Assembly: GCA_025765615.1 (NCBI GenBank)
Contig: JAIVFJ010000058.1
Span: forward strand, 124,001 to 188,000
DNA from: Zopfochytrium polystomum
Lineage: Eukaryota > Chytridiomycota > Chytridiomycetes > Chytridiales > Chytridiaceae
DNA: 64,000 nt
Direction of reading: 5' to 3'
The translations under genes and the position numbers were made by a program. Below the pieces are notes generated by a model that saw only the letters and a list, made by a program, of their open reading frames with translations, had not been told where the DNA came from and did no database searches. Shown piece after piece: positions 20,786 through 32,049 of the stretch (position 1 is the stretch's first letter; the number at the start of each line of letters is the position of its first letter).

Positions 20786-23253
20786 ATGCTGCGTTCGTCG
20801 TGCAGAGCCGCCGCCCTTCTTGCGGCTGTGCTCGCCTTCTCCGCGAGCCCCGCCGCGGTCGACGCATACTACCTGCCCGGCGTCGCCCCCACCGACTATG
20901 CGCTGGGCGACCCCGTGCGCCTGCAGGTCAACGCGCTCACCTCCATCGACTCAAAGTCGCTGCTGCCCTACGACTACTACTACGGCAAGTTCCACTTTTG
21001 CGAGCCCGACACAAAGGAGAAGCAGCTCGAGAGCCTCGGGTCCATCCTCTTTGGCGATCGACTGTACAACTCGCCCTTCAAGGTAAAATCAATGGGCGGG
21101 TGGTGCGTGGGGATCGTACAGCGTCGAATGCAGTCTGGGCAGTCAACTGTGCCTGGGGAAGGGATAAGAGCGATAGATGGGACCGCGGTTTTTTTTCGTT
21201 CCCAACAACACGGCCAGTTTTCGACCGATGATCGGGAGCGCTGATACGGTTTAATCGACAGATCAACGTGCTTCAAAACACCACATGTGCCAAGCTCTGC
21301 ACGACAAAAATTCCAAAGGATGACGCTGCTTTTGTGAACGCCAGGTAAGGATATTGGGGCAGTTTTTGGCGTCGGGACAATTCTGATCAACACCGTTGGG
21401 GCGGCTGTTGCCTAGGATCTTGGAGGGCTACTATCACAGCTGGTGGGTGGCCTTGCGCGGTTCGTGATCTCCGACCATAGTTACAATCTTTCGCGTTTAA
21501 GGTTTATCGACGGTCTTCCGGCTGCTCAGGTCGACGACGATGGCATTTACGAAGAAGGATTTGGGCTCGGTTCTCGCTCAGACGAGGAGGAAGAAGTGCC
21601 TGACCCGAACGCAATTCCTTACCTCAACAACCACTTCGACATTCAAATCGAATACTACCAGACAAAAGAGGGATTCAACCGCATCGTTGGTGTCCTTGTT
21701 TCCGGGTACAGCACAAAAATTTTCGATTCATCGTCCAACTGCAACTACGCCGGCAAAGACCCGTCCCTTGAATTGAAAGGCGACGACGGCACGGATGTGA
21801 CTTGGACCTACAATGTTTTCTGGACGGTGAGGAACTTCCTTTGTTGCAGATCGACCTCTGGCTTACAAAATGCTGCCATACAGAGGTCACAAATTGCCTG
21901 GGGTACTCGATGGGACAAGTATCTGAAGATGACGAATTCTCAAATTCATTGGTTCTCCATCGTTAACTCCATTGTTATCGTTCTCCTCCTTACGGGGATG
22001 ATCGCCATGATCCTCCTGCGAGCGCTGCACAAAGACATTCTGCGCTACAATGCATTGATTGATGAGGACGGCGGCCAGGAGGACTTTGGCTGGAAGCTCG
22101 TTCACGCTGATGTTTTCCGACCGCCACCACACAGAATGCTTCTTTCCGTTCTGCTCGGAAACGGAGCGCAGCTGTTCATGATGATTGGCGTCACCCTTGG
22201 TAATATTTCCGATTGCGCTTCACTTTGATGTGGCCTAATATCATCCACCCTCGCATCTAGTTTTTGCTGTCTTGGGATTCTTGTCTCCATCAAGTCGCGG
22301 TTCTTTGGTCACCATGACGCTCGTGTTTTACGTCTGCTTCGCTGGGTTCGCTGGATACACTGCCTCGCGTGTTTACAAGATGCTTCAGGGAGAATACTGG
22401 AGACAGAACTTGGTTCTCACCGCGACTCTCGTCCCAGGGTGAGATGCAGCAATGACTGACAGTAACATTTGAACTTAAGCTGAACGAACGAATCTGTGCT
22501 CTGTAGGACCATCTTCATTATCTTCGTCATTCTGAACTTCTTCTTGATCGGCGCGCAATCCTCAGCCGCAATCCCGTTCGGCACGCTTTTCGCGCTGATC
22601 GCTCTTTGGTTCCTGATTTCAATTCCTCTCTGCGTTATTGGCGCGTACCTCGGATTCAAGCAGCCAGCCATCGAATTCCCTGTCAAGACCAACCAGATTC
22701 CACGGCAGGTGCCCACTCAGCCGCTGTACCTCAACCCGTACATCTCGGCTCTCATTGGCGGAATCCTTCCGTTCGGTGCAATCTTCATCGAGCTCTGGTT
22801 CATCATGAACTCGATCTGGCTGCACAGAATCTATTACGTATTTGGGTTCCTGTTCCTCGTGTTCTTCATCCTAATTGTGACTTGCGCCGAGGTTGCTGTG
22901 TTGATGTGCTACTTCCACCTTTGCGCGGAAGACTGGCGGTGGCAATGGAGGTCGTTCATGACGGCTGGCGCGTCTGGCTTTTACGTCTTCTTGTACTCTA
23001 TCGTGTACTATGTGAAGCGGTTGCAGGTAATTGGTTGTTTCGTTTCACTGGTCATTGTCCCCTCCACCTCACCACGTTCTTTTCTTTGCTTGCGCGTCAT
23101 CTCAAACAGGTCGATAACGTTCCCTCCGCAATTCTGTACTTTGGCTGGTCGCTCGTCTTCTCGTTCCTGTTTTTCATTGCGACTGGGTTCGTGGGTTACG
23201 TGTCGTGCTTGCTCTTTGTCCGCAAGATCTTTTCGTCGATCAAAGTCGACTAA
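20786..23253 (+). CDS. nonaspanin, TM9/EMP70 superfamily protein
   Basis: Eight exons (20786-21082, 21262-21344, 21416-21442, 21502-21826, 21884-22199, 22261-22438, 22507-23026, 23110-23253) join in phase to 629 residues, the usual family length. Exon 3 is only 27 nt. Residues 1-27 are a signal peptide ending V-D-A, then the large luminal domain (YYLPGVAPTDY, FHFCEP, CTKLC-like cysteines, W-F-I-D-G-L-P). From about residue 275 there are nine hydrophobic segments with VFRPP between the first two and GSLVTMTLVFY, AIPFGTLFAL and LNPYISALIGGILPFG later. The C-terminus is FVRKIFSSIKVD, containing the K-x-D Golgi-retention signal of TM9 proteins. These act in Golgi/endosomal membranes, sorting glycine-rich transmembrane cargo and influencing adhesion and copper handling in yeast. 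Confidence 0.93.
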
Positions 23254-23432
23254 GCTGCCTTCGCTGTCCTTTTACTATCTCTCTTCCTCTTCTTTGCACG
23301 TATTTGCTGTCGTTCCGTCCACACCCTTTTATTTTACTTGTTCGGAAGGGTGGATCGTGCGGGAAGTGCAGGGGAGAAGCAAACAGTGCCTTGCCAGACA
23401 CCTGTTTCCTTGCTGAAAGCTTTGACACGGCA

Positions 23433-23832
23433 ATGTCGACGGCACGCCGCCAACTCCGCCGAGTGCCAGCCTGCATCCCGCTGGTGAGGGAACCACCACA
23501 ACCAAAAAGGCACAGCCAAGCACCGCAGCGCACACGCTGGTCGCAAGTCCAGCCACTCCTTCGCTTGGAGTCCTCCGACTGCCTGCAGCAAACACCACGT
23601 ACGCGCATCCTTCCCGTCCCACCTAAACCTGCTGACGATCCAAAACGCAAACCACTAGGGCGCCGCGTACGGCGCGTGCATGAACCGAGTGTTCGACGGG
23701 GTCCAGAAAGACTCGTGCGCCAAGGAGTTTCAGGCGTTCCGCGAGTGCTTGATCAAGAACGTAAGGACGAAGCGGTTTTGCTGTTGATTGGAATACTAAA
23801 CGAGGGTTGCTCAACAGCTTCGAACAAAGTGA
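23433..23832 (+). CDS. twin CX9C mitochondrial intermembrane-space protein
   Basis: Tiny three-exon gene: 23433-23483, 23659-23760, 23818-23832, joining in phase 0 to 55 residues. Cysteines are at 14, 24, 37 and 47, giving CX9C-12-CX9C, the coiled-coil-helix-coiled-coil-helix signature oxidised by the Mia40/Erv1 relay. The first CX9C is assembled only across intron 1, which supports the model. The YGACMNRV and CAKEFQAFRECL blocks resemble the NDUFAF8-type complex I assembly factors and other short CHCH proteins. A consensus branch site (TACTAAAC, about 23794) lies in intron 2, and exon 3 encodes just L-R-T-K before the stop. Placed 180 bp after the TM9 gene. The exact CHCH subfamily is uncertain. 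Confidence 0.75.
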
Positions 23833-24399
23833 TGGACGGAAGCCCCCGTGCGATGATGTGGGAGGGTGGGATATGGCGTGTTTTTTTTGTGTTAGCGAAT
23901 ACATCCGCTTTGTTCAGAGAGGATGGACTGGCTCGCCTTTTCCCTTTTTTCTTGCTGCGCAAGCGTTCCAGCAGATGGAAGGAATGGTCCTCCCATTCGC
24001 TCCCCGACTTCCCAATCGCAGCTGCGCGACAACGAAGTGCGAAATCACGTACACCGTAGCATGCTATCATTGTCAGTCGGCGCCCGCTGCGGCGCTCGTC
24101 TCCTCCGCCCAACCAGCTCCTCTTGCCTCCCTTTGCCCCTCGCCGCTTCCTCCGGCGTTGGACTTCGGCTGGGTCGACTGGGCGGCACTTAAATGTGTAT
24201 GCGCCCTGCAACTCAAGTCACATGTCCCATGTCTTGCCAACCCTCTTACCCCGACAGCGTAGCTTCCTGTCGTCAACAAGCCTTAGCAAGTCAACACCGC
24301 CGCCGACGCCCCAAGTGCGCAAGTACTGCACACACCAGAGGTACTTCTCGAGTGTGTTGGGGTGGGGGGAAAGGCCAAGGACATTTTCTTTATGTTTTT
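23833..24399. other. intergenic region, nothing recognised
   Basis: Between the twin-CX9C gene and the ankyrin pseudogene. Plus-strand frames around 24193-24330 could be decayed 5' sequence of that pseudogene, but no ankyrin motif is visible before 24400. Confidence 0.4.
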
Positions 24400-25507
24400 G
24401 GGCCGCCCATTGGGGAATGTCCAGATAGCGACTTTTTTGCTGGACGAAGGATGCAGCATCAACGCTCCAGCAGATCAGGACTTCACTGCCCTGCAAACGG
24501 CAACTTCCACCACTCAAGGCCTCTAGTAGAACGCGGAGCCAACGTGAACGTTGGAGTCCCTCTTGCGATTGGTCTTGCAGCATCAAGGGGCCGGTTCGAC
24601 ATCCTCAAGTACCTCGCCGAACACGGGTCCGACATCAGCTTCGTAGGTCTGAAAGAACCAGGACACGCCCCTCCACTACGCTGCAGTCGAAGGACACGAA
24701 GAAATGGCGCTGTACCTGATCGAGAAGGGTGCAAACGTGATCGCGGTGAACACGTGGGGCTTCACCCCGATGATGTACGCCGCGGCACGGAGCCCTCGCA
24801 CTGTTGCCCCTATGCTCGAAAAGGGTGAGGACGTGCGGAAAGCGAGCTCAAACGGCACCACGGCGCTCCACCTTGCAGCCCAGGCCGGCAACCTCGACGT
24901 TGTACGCCAGCTGCTCCGCGCCGGCGCCGCCGTCGACGCGGTCACCAACGCACGCACGCCGCTCATTCTCGCCGCGGATAAGGGTCACCTCGCTGTCATC
25001 GACGGGTTGTTGAGCACGGCGCCAACGTCAACGTCAAAGACACGGCTGAGTACCAGCACCGCACCGCGCTGCAAGCGGCGGCAGTGCGCGGGTACCTCGA
25101 CGTCGTGCGGGGTGGACGTTGGTGCGAAGTTCGGGGAGCACGAGGCGACGGCGCTGCACTTCGGCGCGTTTCACGGCCACGTTGCGGTGGTGGCGGCGCT
25201 GGTGGAAAAGGGGAAGGCAGCCATGGACGGGAGCGATCTCCTCCGCGAGACGGCGCTGCACTATGCGGCGGCGGACAACCGGCTCATGTCGCATGGCGCC
25301 GATAAGGATGCGCTCAACGCAAAAAACAAAGACCAGACGCCGTTCCACTACGCCGTTGGGAACAAGTTCATGGAAGCCATTGCTGTCCTCATGAAGCACG
25401 GCGCGACCGGAAACGGTCTGTCCGGCCGTCAAGAATGTGCCTCCGTACGTGGAAGTTGTGACTTCCGTGAAAAGCTTGAGTCGATTTTTGGGTTCCTTTG
25501 TAAATGA
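24400..25507 (+). pseudogene. decayed ankyrin-repeat protein gene
   Basis: Ankyrin repeats are spread over all three plus frames. Frame switches fall near 24530 (a piece of repeat is missing before VERGANVNV), near 24660 (before TPLHYAAVEGHEE), near 25010 (before EHGANVNVKD) and near 25110. Intact repeat cores such as TTALHLAAQAGNLDVVRQLL and TPLILAADKGHLAVI remain, so the loss looks recent. None of the switches has suitable GT-AG ends. Ankyrin-repeat proteins are fast-evolving, expanded families in fungi. The original start and any other domain cannot be identified. An assembly with several indels is the alternative, but neighbouring genes are intact. Confidence 0.7.
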
Positions 25508-25689
25508 TACAAATAAGATGACCGATGGGGACTCTGCGGAAAGGGACTTGCGGCGACGATTAGCAGGACTGCTTGGCGCATGTGGGTGGTGCAAAATGTT
25601 ACGTGCTCCTAAACGGCAGACCATGTCTTGATTTGAAGCATGCTGCTTCAAAAAAATAGCAACAACAAACAGAGAGAAAAAATAGGATT

Positions 25690-26902
25690 TCATACGTCCT
25701 CCCACTCGGTGACCCACTCCTCCATGCGTCCTCCCAAAGGCTCTAGGACGACGTCCACCAACTCGCTGAGCGACTTGTGCCGTTCGACGCTCTCCAAGTC
25801 CCCGCGCGAGATCCTCTTTACGAGCGGCAGCACCCTCTTTGCGACATGGTCTCCGTTCGCGCGCTTCTCGGCCAAATCCCTCAGCCGCTTCTTCTCCTTC
25901 ACGCGCCACCACCCGTGGGTGTCGTACAGGACATCAAGCGCGGACGCCAGGGTGCGAAGAAGCGTGGCGGTGCCGGACGCCGCGTCGCCAGCCTCGATGG
26001 CGTCCCACGTGTCGTTCAGCTGGTCGACGAGCTGGTACCGCGCCCACGCCAGCTGGTACGGCGTCCACACGTCCAGCGCCCGCGGCCTGCCCTTGGCGTA
26101 CGTCTCCCTCGCCAGCCGCTGGAGCGCACGCACGGTCCCCGTCGGCGTGTCGAGGAGAATGTGGCCGAGGCGGAAGACGTGGACGGTTGGGTCTTCGAGG
26201 GACGTGATTTCCTGGGTCATGCGGGACGGCGGGTTGATAAACACTTCAGCCTCGATGAAGGGGACAGGGGATTCTGGCGGGGCGGCGGCGCCAGCGGGGA
26301 GTGAGGAGGTGACGACGGGCTTGATGGGTCGTGTTGCTGCGTTCGATGGCTGGGGCTGCGGGGGCCGCATGGGGGGCACGAACGAGGCCGGGTGGATTCG
26401 GAGGAGTCGGCGCTGTCGCTTGGGTGCGGCGTGGATCACAAAGAGGTCCACGTCGGACGTTGCCTGGTATCGACAGAGTGTTGTTAGACTCACTAATGAC
26501 GTCGCGCTCAGAATTCCCTCCTTGAACAACAGCGAAAGACAATCGACCCCTCACGTGTATCTCTCCCGTGGCGCTGGATCCTCCGAGGAGGACGCCGAGA
26601 AGCGCGTCGCCGAGCTCCTTCTTTAGGTCCGTCAGCAGGCGCCGCACGACGGCCTCAAAGTGAGGGGGCAGTGCGAGTGGAGAAGGCGTCCCGTGCTTCC
26701 TGTGATCGTCGTCGTCGTCGTCGTCGCCTGGATTGGCGGCGGCGGCGGTGGAAGAAGAAGAAGAAGAAGAAGAAGAAGAAGAAGAAGAAGAAGCGCTCGC
26801 TGCTGCTGCTGCTGTAGTAGCGCCGTTAGCAGGGGGTTGGTACGAGTGGCAGAGGCATCGGATGGGGGGGTGGGGGAGTGTGGTAGGTGCTAATTGCGAC
26901 AT
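25690..26902 (-). CDS. nucleotidyltransferase-fold (Pol-beta/MNT-like) protein
   Basis: Two exons, 26555-26902 and 25690-26463, join in phase 0 across a 91-nt intron to 373 residues; ATG at 26902-26900. The intron splits the active-site motif: GGSSATGE (107-114) from exon 1 and SDVDLFVI with Asp120-x-Asp122 from exon 2. That is the G-S-x(n)-D-x-D pattern of nucleotidyltransferases that move NMP from NTP to a hydroxyl or phosphate. A Pro-rich loop follows, then VHVFRLGHILLD and a helical C-terminal half (YQLVDQLNDTWDAIEAGD, ALDVLYDTHGWWRVKEKK) like the helical partner domain of kanamycin-nucleotidyltransferase-type or MNT proteins. Substrate unknown. The N-terminus contains poly-Ser and poly-Asp runs encoded by triplet microsatellites. 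Confidence 0.65.
26751..26793. repeat. GAA triplet microsatellite inside a coding exon
   Basis: About fourteen GAA units on the plus strand, read on the minus strand as the poly-Ser run in the nucleotidyltransferase N-terminus. Length change would alter only the Ser tract. Confidence 0.85.
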
Positions 26903-27745
26903 TCGGCTGTTTCACCAATTGAAAAACACCCGGCCCTTGTGATTTGATATGAAATATTTTTCGCAACAGATCCATTTCGTTCTCCCCGGCTTCTTTGGCC
27001 TGCCTGCCCGACCCCCCGACGCCGTAAGCCCCGCCTCACCTCCTCCTTCCTTCGCTTCCTCCCACGCACGCACGCACGCAACCCCCTTCCCCTACCGTAT
27101 CCGACCCTGTACGTCCTCCTTCCCTACGGCCGGTGCACCCTCCTCATCCCATGCAGCACAGTAGTGCGAATGTGGTCCGTTCGTTCGTTAGGCTTAGCCA
27201 CACTCATTGGCAGACCCATGACCGGCTTCACAGACCCACCCGGTGGGGATGGGTGGCGAAGGCCCCCGCTTCGAGGCAGCTTCCCTCACGCACCCATTCC
27301 AATCTCAACCTGTTGCTGCTCTCCATCTTGCTCTCCCCCCATCCTCTCGAGCATCGCGTTGCGAGATCTACGATCTTCATCGTGCCAGCACAACGTTGGA
27401 TCCAACACTGTTAACGTTTTTCGATTTCGTTCCATCGCTGAACGCGACGGGTGTTGGGGAAGCCGGCTTGTGGATCCTGTACGACTCCATCTTTTCTATC
27501 CCATAAAGTGCGATAATGCGGCATGCATGAGGTGGCCGCTGATTTCTAATACTTGATCCGTCGATATAATTCAAGGTCGCTTCGCCAACTCCCTGATTCG
27601 CCGTCAGAAGGACCTCTTAATATTTCACACCTGGATTGCGCGATAAAAGGGCATCCATCGGTTTCTTGAGGTTTGATCAGCTGCATTGTGCCTCTGAGAT
27701 GCTTGACTCCATATCTCACTATCCTCCTTCGTTTCCTGATTCCAG
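26903..27745. other. divergent intergenic region
   Basis: 840 bp between the nucleotidyltransferase start and the RING-protein start. A CGCA run lies near 27065-27080. Open frames here lack motifs. A pyrimidine tract ending in CCAG directly precedes the RING-protein ATG, so a leader intron may end there. Confidence 0.45.
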
Positions 27746-30700
27746 ATGGGCAACTCCACATCGGCGCTTTCGCGCCGGCCGGACCCCACATCGTCTACCC
27801 GCCCGTCGAGCACCGCCTCGTCGAGCTCCACGCTGCCGCAGCGTCGAAGCTGGATAATTGGCTCCTCTCCTTCTCTCCCCCGCATGTCCCGCACTCCGAG
27901 CAGCGGCCTTGGACGAAGAACGTTTTCACAATCTCGCGCGGCACAGCCACTGCCACAAGCGCAGCCCACCACCGCACCACCACCAGTTTCCACCATCGCA
28001 ACCACCAGCGACTCACATGAATCCCGTGGGGATCGGAGCGAGATCGGGTGCTTCTCGTTTCGAAATTCGCCTTCTGAGTCGGCACGGCGCCAAAGCTTGT
28101 CAGGCGTGCCAGCGCCGACTTCTGCGACGCAACCGGGTGCATCGTTGACGACGGTGCCCGAAATGTCCGCAGTGCCTCCGATGGCCGACGTCAGCCCTGA
28201 AAGCGAAGCGCCCTCGACCACGGAGGCATCCGCACCACCAGCAACAGTCGGATCAGCAGATGACTCACAAATCCAGCTAATTCCACCAGTGGTGATGGAG
28301 TCAGCGGACCGTCTTGGCAGCAATCTCGACGCATCGAACCAGGAATCAGCAACGTATGCCGGCGCGCTACCGTCAACCGCAGACAACCTAGCAGCTCCGC
28401 AAGATATCCCAACCGACTCACCCACTGAAACCGGAGCGTTTCCCGTAACAGAACCCGAAGACGAGGAGACTGGTCTGCCACGATTGGTTGAGCTCTCGGA
28501 TACAGATTCTGACGGTGCAGAGAGTGATGGCGATCGCCCAGTTGTTGAGACGGCAAGCCCTCTTAGCGCAGTCAACATATCTTCTGACGAGGCCGAGGAT
28601 GTCCTCGAGTCCTACATGAATCCCCCGTCAGATCATACGCAAGCTGCTCCGCCGTCCTCAGAGCCGTCGATGTCGAATCAGCCAGCCGAAGTGCCATCGT
28701 TGATCGAAGCATTGGCAGAAACGCGCCCGATTGAGTCTGCTCCGGGAATCGCAGAAGATCCACACGGAAATGCCGATATCGTGGAACCAACCGCTCGAGG
28801 CGGGGTCGATGCGGAATCGACAACGAGACCGAGAAGCCGAATGTCGCTTCGAAGTGGGCGCCCGTCGAGTCGCGCGTCTCGTAATTCCGCAACCCCGACG
28901 CCAACCGGAAGAGCAAACGGTCTTGGCCCGCGAATGGGCCGCTCGGGCACACCAGTTGTAATTATTGGTTTTCGCCGGAACGGTCCTTCACCGAGGAACG
29001 GACCAACAAACGACAGTGCCGTGGATGACAACAACCAGGCCCCAGCGGAAGCAGAGCGTGAAAACGATTCCTGGATGGTGCTGGTTATTTCACGGAATTC
29101 ACCGCCTCGACGCCCGTTACCGGAAGCAAATGACGAGGCGGAGGCGCCGCCCACGGAGCAAGCGGCGACGGACAACGTACGACCAGAGACAGATGCGGCC
29201 ACCAGCCCCACAAATCGGCCAATGGGCCCGATGTCAGGACTATTCAGTCTCTTCCTTCGCAACGCGATCGAGCGGGCCGCTGCAGCTGCGGACCGCACAG
29301 CTCAAACCACTTCGCCGCAGTCCGCCTCCCCTTCGTCAGCCCCGGATGCTTCTTCTGATAGGGCTTCCAGAGTGGATTCTGAATACCGCTCTGGTACGCA
29401 GGAAAGCATGTCAGAGGACGATGAAAATGACTCGGACGATGAGTTTGGCCCTCCTGTGCGAGACTCCTCAGCCGCAGATTCAGACGACCAAGACGAAGAA
29501 ACTTCAGACCTGACGTCAGTGTTTCGGAATTTGTTCGAAGCGGGGGAGCCGCCCAGTTCTCTTGAGAATGTTGAGGACAGGCCCGGGACACCACGTCCTG
29601 GTGCTTCATCGCCGCTCCTTCCTTGGGGCATGGAAGACTTGTTCTCGGGTGCGGACGAATCGACGGGGCAGACTCCTCAAAGCAGAACCACCGATTCAGA
29701 GCGGAGAACCCCATTCTTCCCGTCATTGTTCACGCCTATGCCGATGCCATCTTCTTCTTCGACGACCACCCGACCCGCACCTTCTGAAACAGACCCTTTC
29801 TTGCGCCCCTCGCCATTCGCAAGACGACAAGGGTTCGCCAGGAGACGCCCGCGACCGTTTCCCTCCAGCTCAGAGCCCGGAGCGTCGCCGACCGACGAGC
29901 AGCCGAATGCAGGCTTTGGCGGCGGCAATGGGACGGGTGCCAGCGGTCGCGCGAGCGGCGGCGCCGATCTTCTGTTCCATCTCCTTCTCAGCCTTCTCAG
30001 CAGAGTCTCCTCCGAAGACATGGGAGGAAGCTTGTTTGGTGACGGTCCAGAGTCGTACGAAGAGTTTTTGAGGCTGGCGGAGCTGTTGGGTCCCGCACGT
30101 CCCCGGTTCGCAAGGAGAGAGGACGTTGAGAGGCAGCTACCCATCGTCGTTTACCGAGCTGCGGACGCTGCTGCAGACGAGGAGGCGGCACTAGTGCAAA
30201 AAGACGAAAAGGGAAAGGGACGGGAGGAGACCGCGACTTTGCCGGACGAGCTGAAAAATGAAGGGGATCTGGACTCGGCCGTTCTTGACCCCACTGTTAC
30301 TGTAAACCAAACCCAAATCCCTGCTTCTGCGGAGCGCGATGCGGACACCGCACCGCAGACAGACGAAACATCCTCGTCGGAGCAGACGGAGGACGTTGCC
30401 CCTGTCACGTGGGGTATTAAGGATCTTTTAGCCGCGACCAAGGAAAAGTGCACAATCTGCCTTTCCTCGTACGAAGAGGGCGAATCGCTGCGCATCATGC
30501 GGTGCAAGCACGGCTTCCACGCAGAATGCATCGACCAGGTATGCTCAAATTGAGTTTTGATCGGTGAAAACCAGAGAACGCGGCTTGACAGTCCCTTTTT
30601 TTTCCTTTTTTTTCTTTTTTAGTGGCTCACTTCCCATGTCAACTCCTGCCCGATATGCCGCAAGCCCGGAACCGTTCCAACGAGGCATCCTGAGAGCCGC

Positions 30701-31084
30701 GACCCACCACCCGCGACGCCGCCAACGTCTCTCAACTCGCCCAACACGGAAGCCACCCCGTCACAGCCGTTCCCCATGTTCCCCTTCCCGCCTCCTCCGT
30801 TTGTCTCCTCCCAGCCGCCCTCACCCCCGCGCCCGACTGGCGCAACCGCAGCAGCACCAGCTGCCCACCACCACCACGAAGACCCGCGAGGCCGCATCTC
30901 GTTTTTCCCCCCGCCGCTGTTCACACTTCGCACATCCTTCCAGCTTGCGGAACGGAGCCCCGTGCAGCAAGCCACGCTGGGCGAGATCAACGGGCTGCCG
31001 GTGCAAGGTCCGCTTCTGCCTCCGGGGCACCAGCATCCGGCGACAGGAGGGGGATCTGATTCCGGTGGCCGCTCCCTATTTTGA
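27746..31084 (+). CDS. large RING-H2 E3 ubiquitin ligase candidate
   Basis: Two exons, 27746-30538 and 30623-31084, join in phase 0 to 1084 residues. The RING-H2 finger spans the junction: Cys902, Cys905, Cys920, His922, His925, Cys928 in exon 1, Cys940 and Cys943 (NSCPICRK) in exon 2, with the expected I-D-Q-W. RING-H2 domains recruit E2 enzymes and transfer ubiquitin. The rest is disordered and rich in Ser, Pro, Glu and Asp. A short conserved-looking helical block (YEEFLRLAELLG...) lies about 130 residues before the finger. The N-terminus M-G-N-S-T-S fits the N-myristoylation consensus, so membrane attachment is possible (inference). The ATG at 27746 follows a CCAG, so a non-coding leader exon is possible. 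Confidence 0.8.
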
Positions 31085-31718
31085 AGGGCTAGGAACCCGA
31101 GCGAGTGCGACTGCTTTCTCTGCAAGCAACAAACAGATTTGGGTAAACTTCAGCCTCTTCATGTCATGACAAGTGTTGTGCTTTTTGTTGACTGTGGGTA
31201 TGTCGGCCGTCTCGTTTGAGTGGTTTGGCATGTATTAGTGGAAATCGGGTTTCTTTTTGCACCCTCCATAGGTTATGGGACTGGGCTCCCTCCCTCCGTT
31301 CCACTCTGCAAGTATTCCATTCTCATTCCCATCACACCAAAGTCTTTGCTCCCGGCGCTCTGTCCATGCTCCGTCCATCGTCTGCACCTGCTGGAAAAAT
31401 GTCTTAAAAAAGCTCGTTTCATCTCGTCGCTCCCTTCTACCCCTTCTCATCCTCTTTCGCCCTATTTGTGCATCATTACACTTATCTTCTTTCTTTCGCT
31501 TTCCCGTGGGTCTTCCCTTCTCCCCCGTCTTTTCTTTTTAATCCTTAACTTTTCTTATTTCTTTCTGTTTCCTCTCTCTCTCACTAGGGTCTCGATCACA
31601 AGATCCCAACCTGCATCTGACGGAAAATAAAGTCGAAGTGAGAGGAAAAAAGAAAAAGAAAAACGTTGCAAAGACTACTTTCTTCTTCAGCTGAACCGAT
31701 CTTGCAGAGCGCGCACAC

Positions 31719-31762
<44 letters not shown>

Positions 31763-32049
31763 CTTCGCACACACATATCAGTCACAGACAGGGGGAGCAC
31801 TGAAAGTCCCCCACGGAAGACGGTGCCTGTGACGGGCTGGACGATGGTGATTGGACTTTGCGGTAGGTGGTTAGCAGTAACGGATGTTGCGGCGCGGAGC
31901 AGAGATGTTTCCAGGGCGAAACGGTTGAATTGATATATTTATTGAGTACCGGCACCCACCAGAGGGAGCGGCTCGCACTTGAAGTGACTTAATTGAGAAC
32001 CCACAACGGCAATGTGACGTGTCGAAGAAAATCCTCTTCGCTCCCAATT
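31085..32049. other. intergenic region between convergent genes
   Basis: About 970 bp between the RING gene and MED17 stop codons. It holds a CA run (31721-31760) and T/C-rich DNA. No gene seen. Confidence 0.5.
31721..31760. repeat. CA dinucleotide microsatellite
   Basis: Uninterrupted run of about 20 CA units. Confidence 0.9.
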
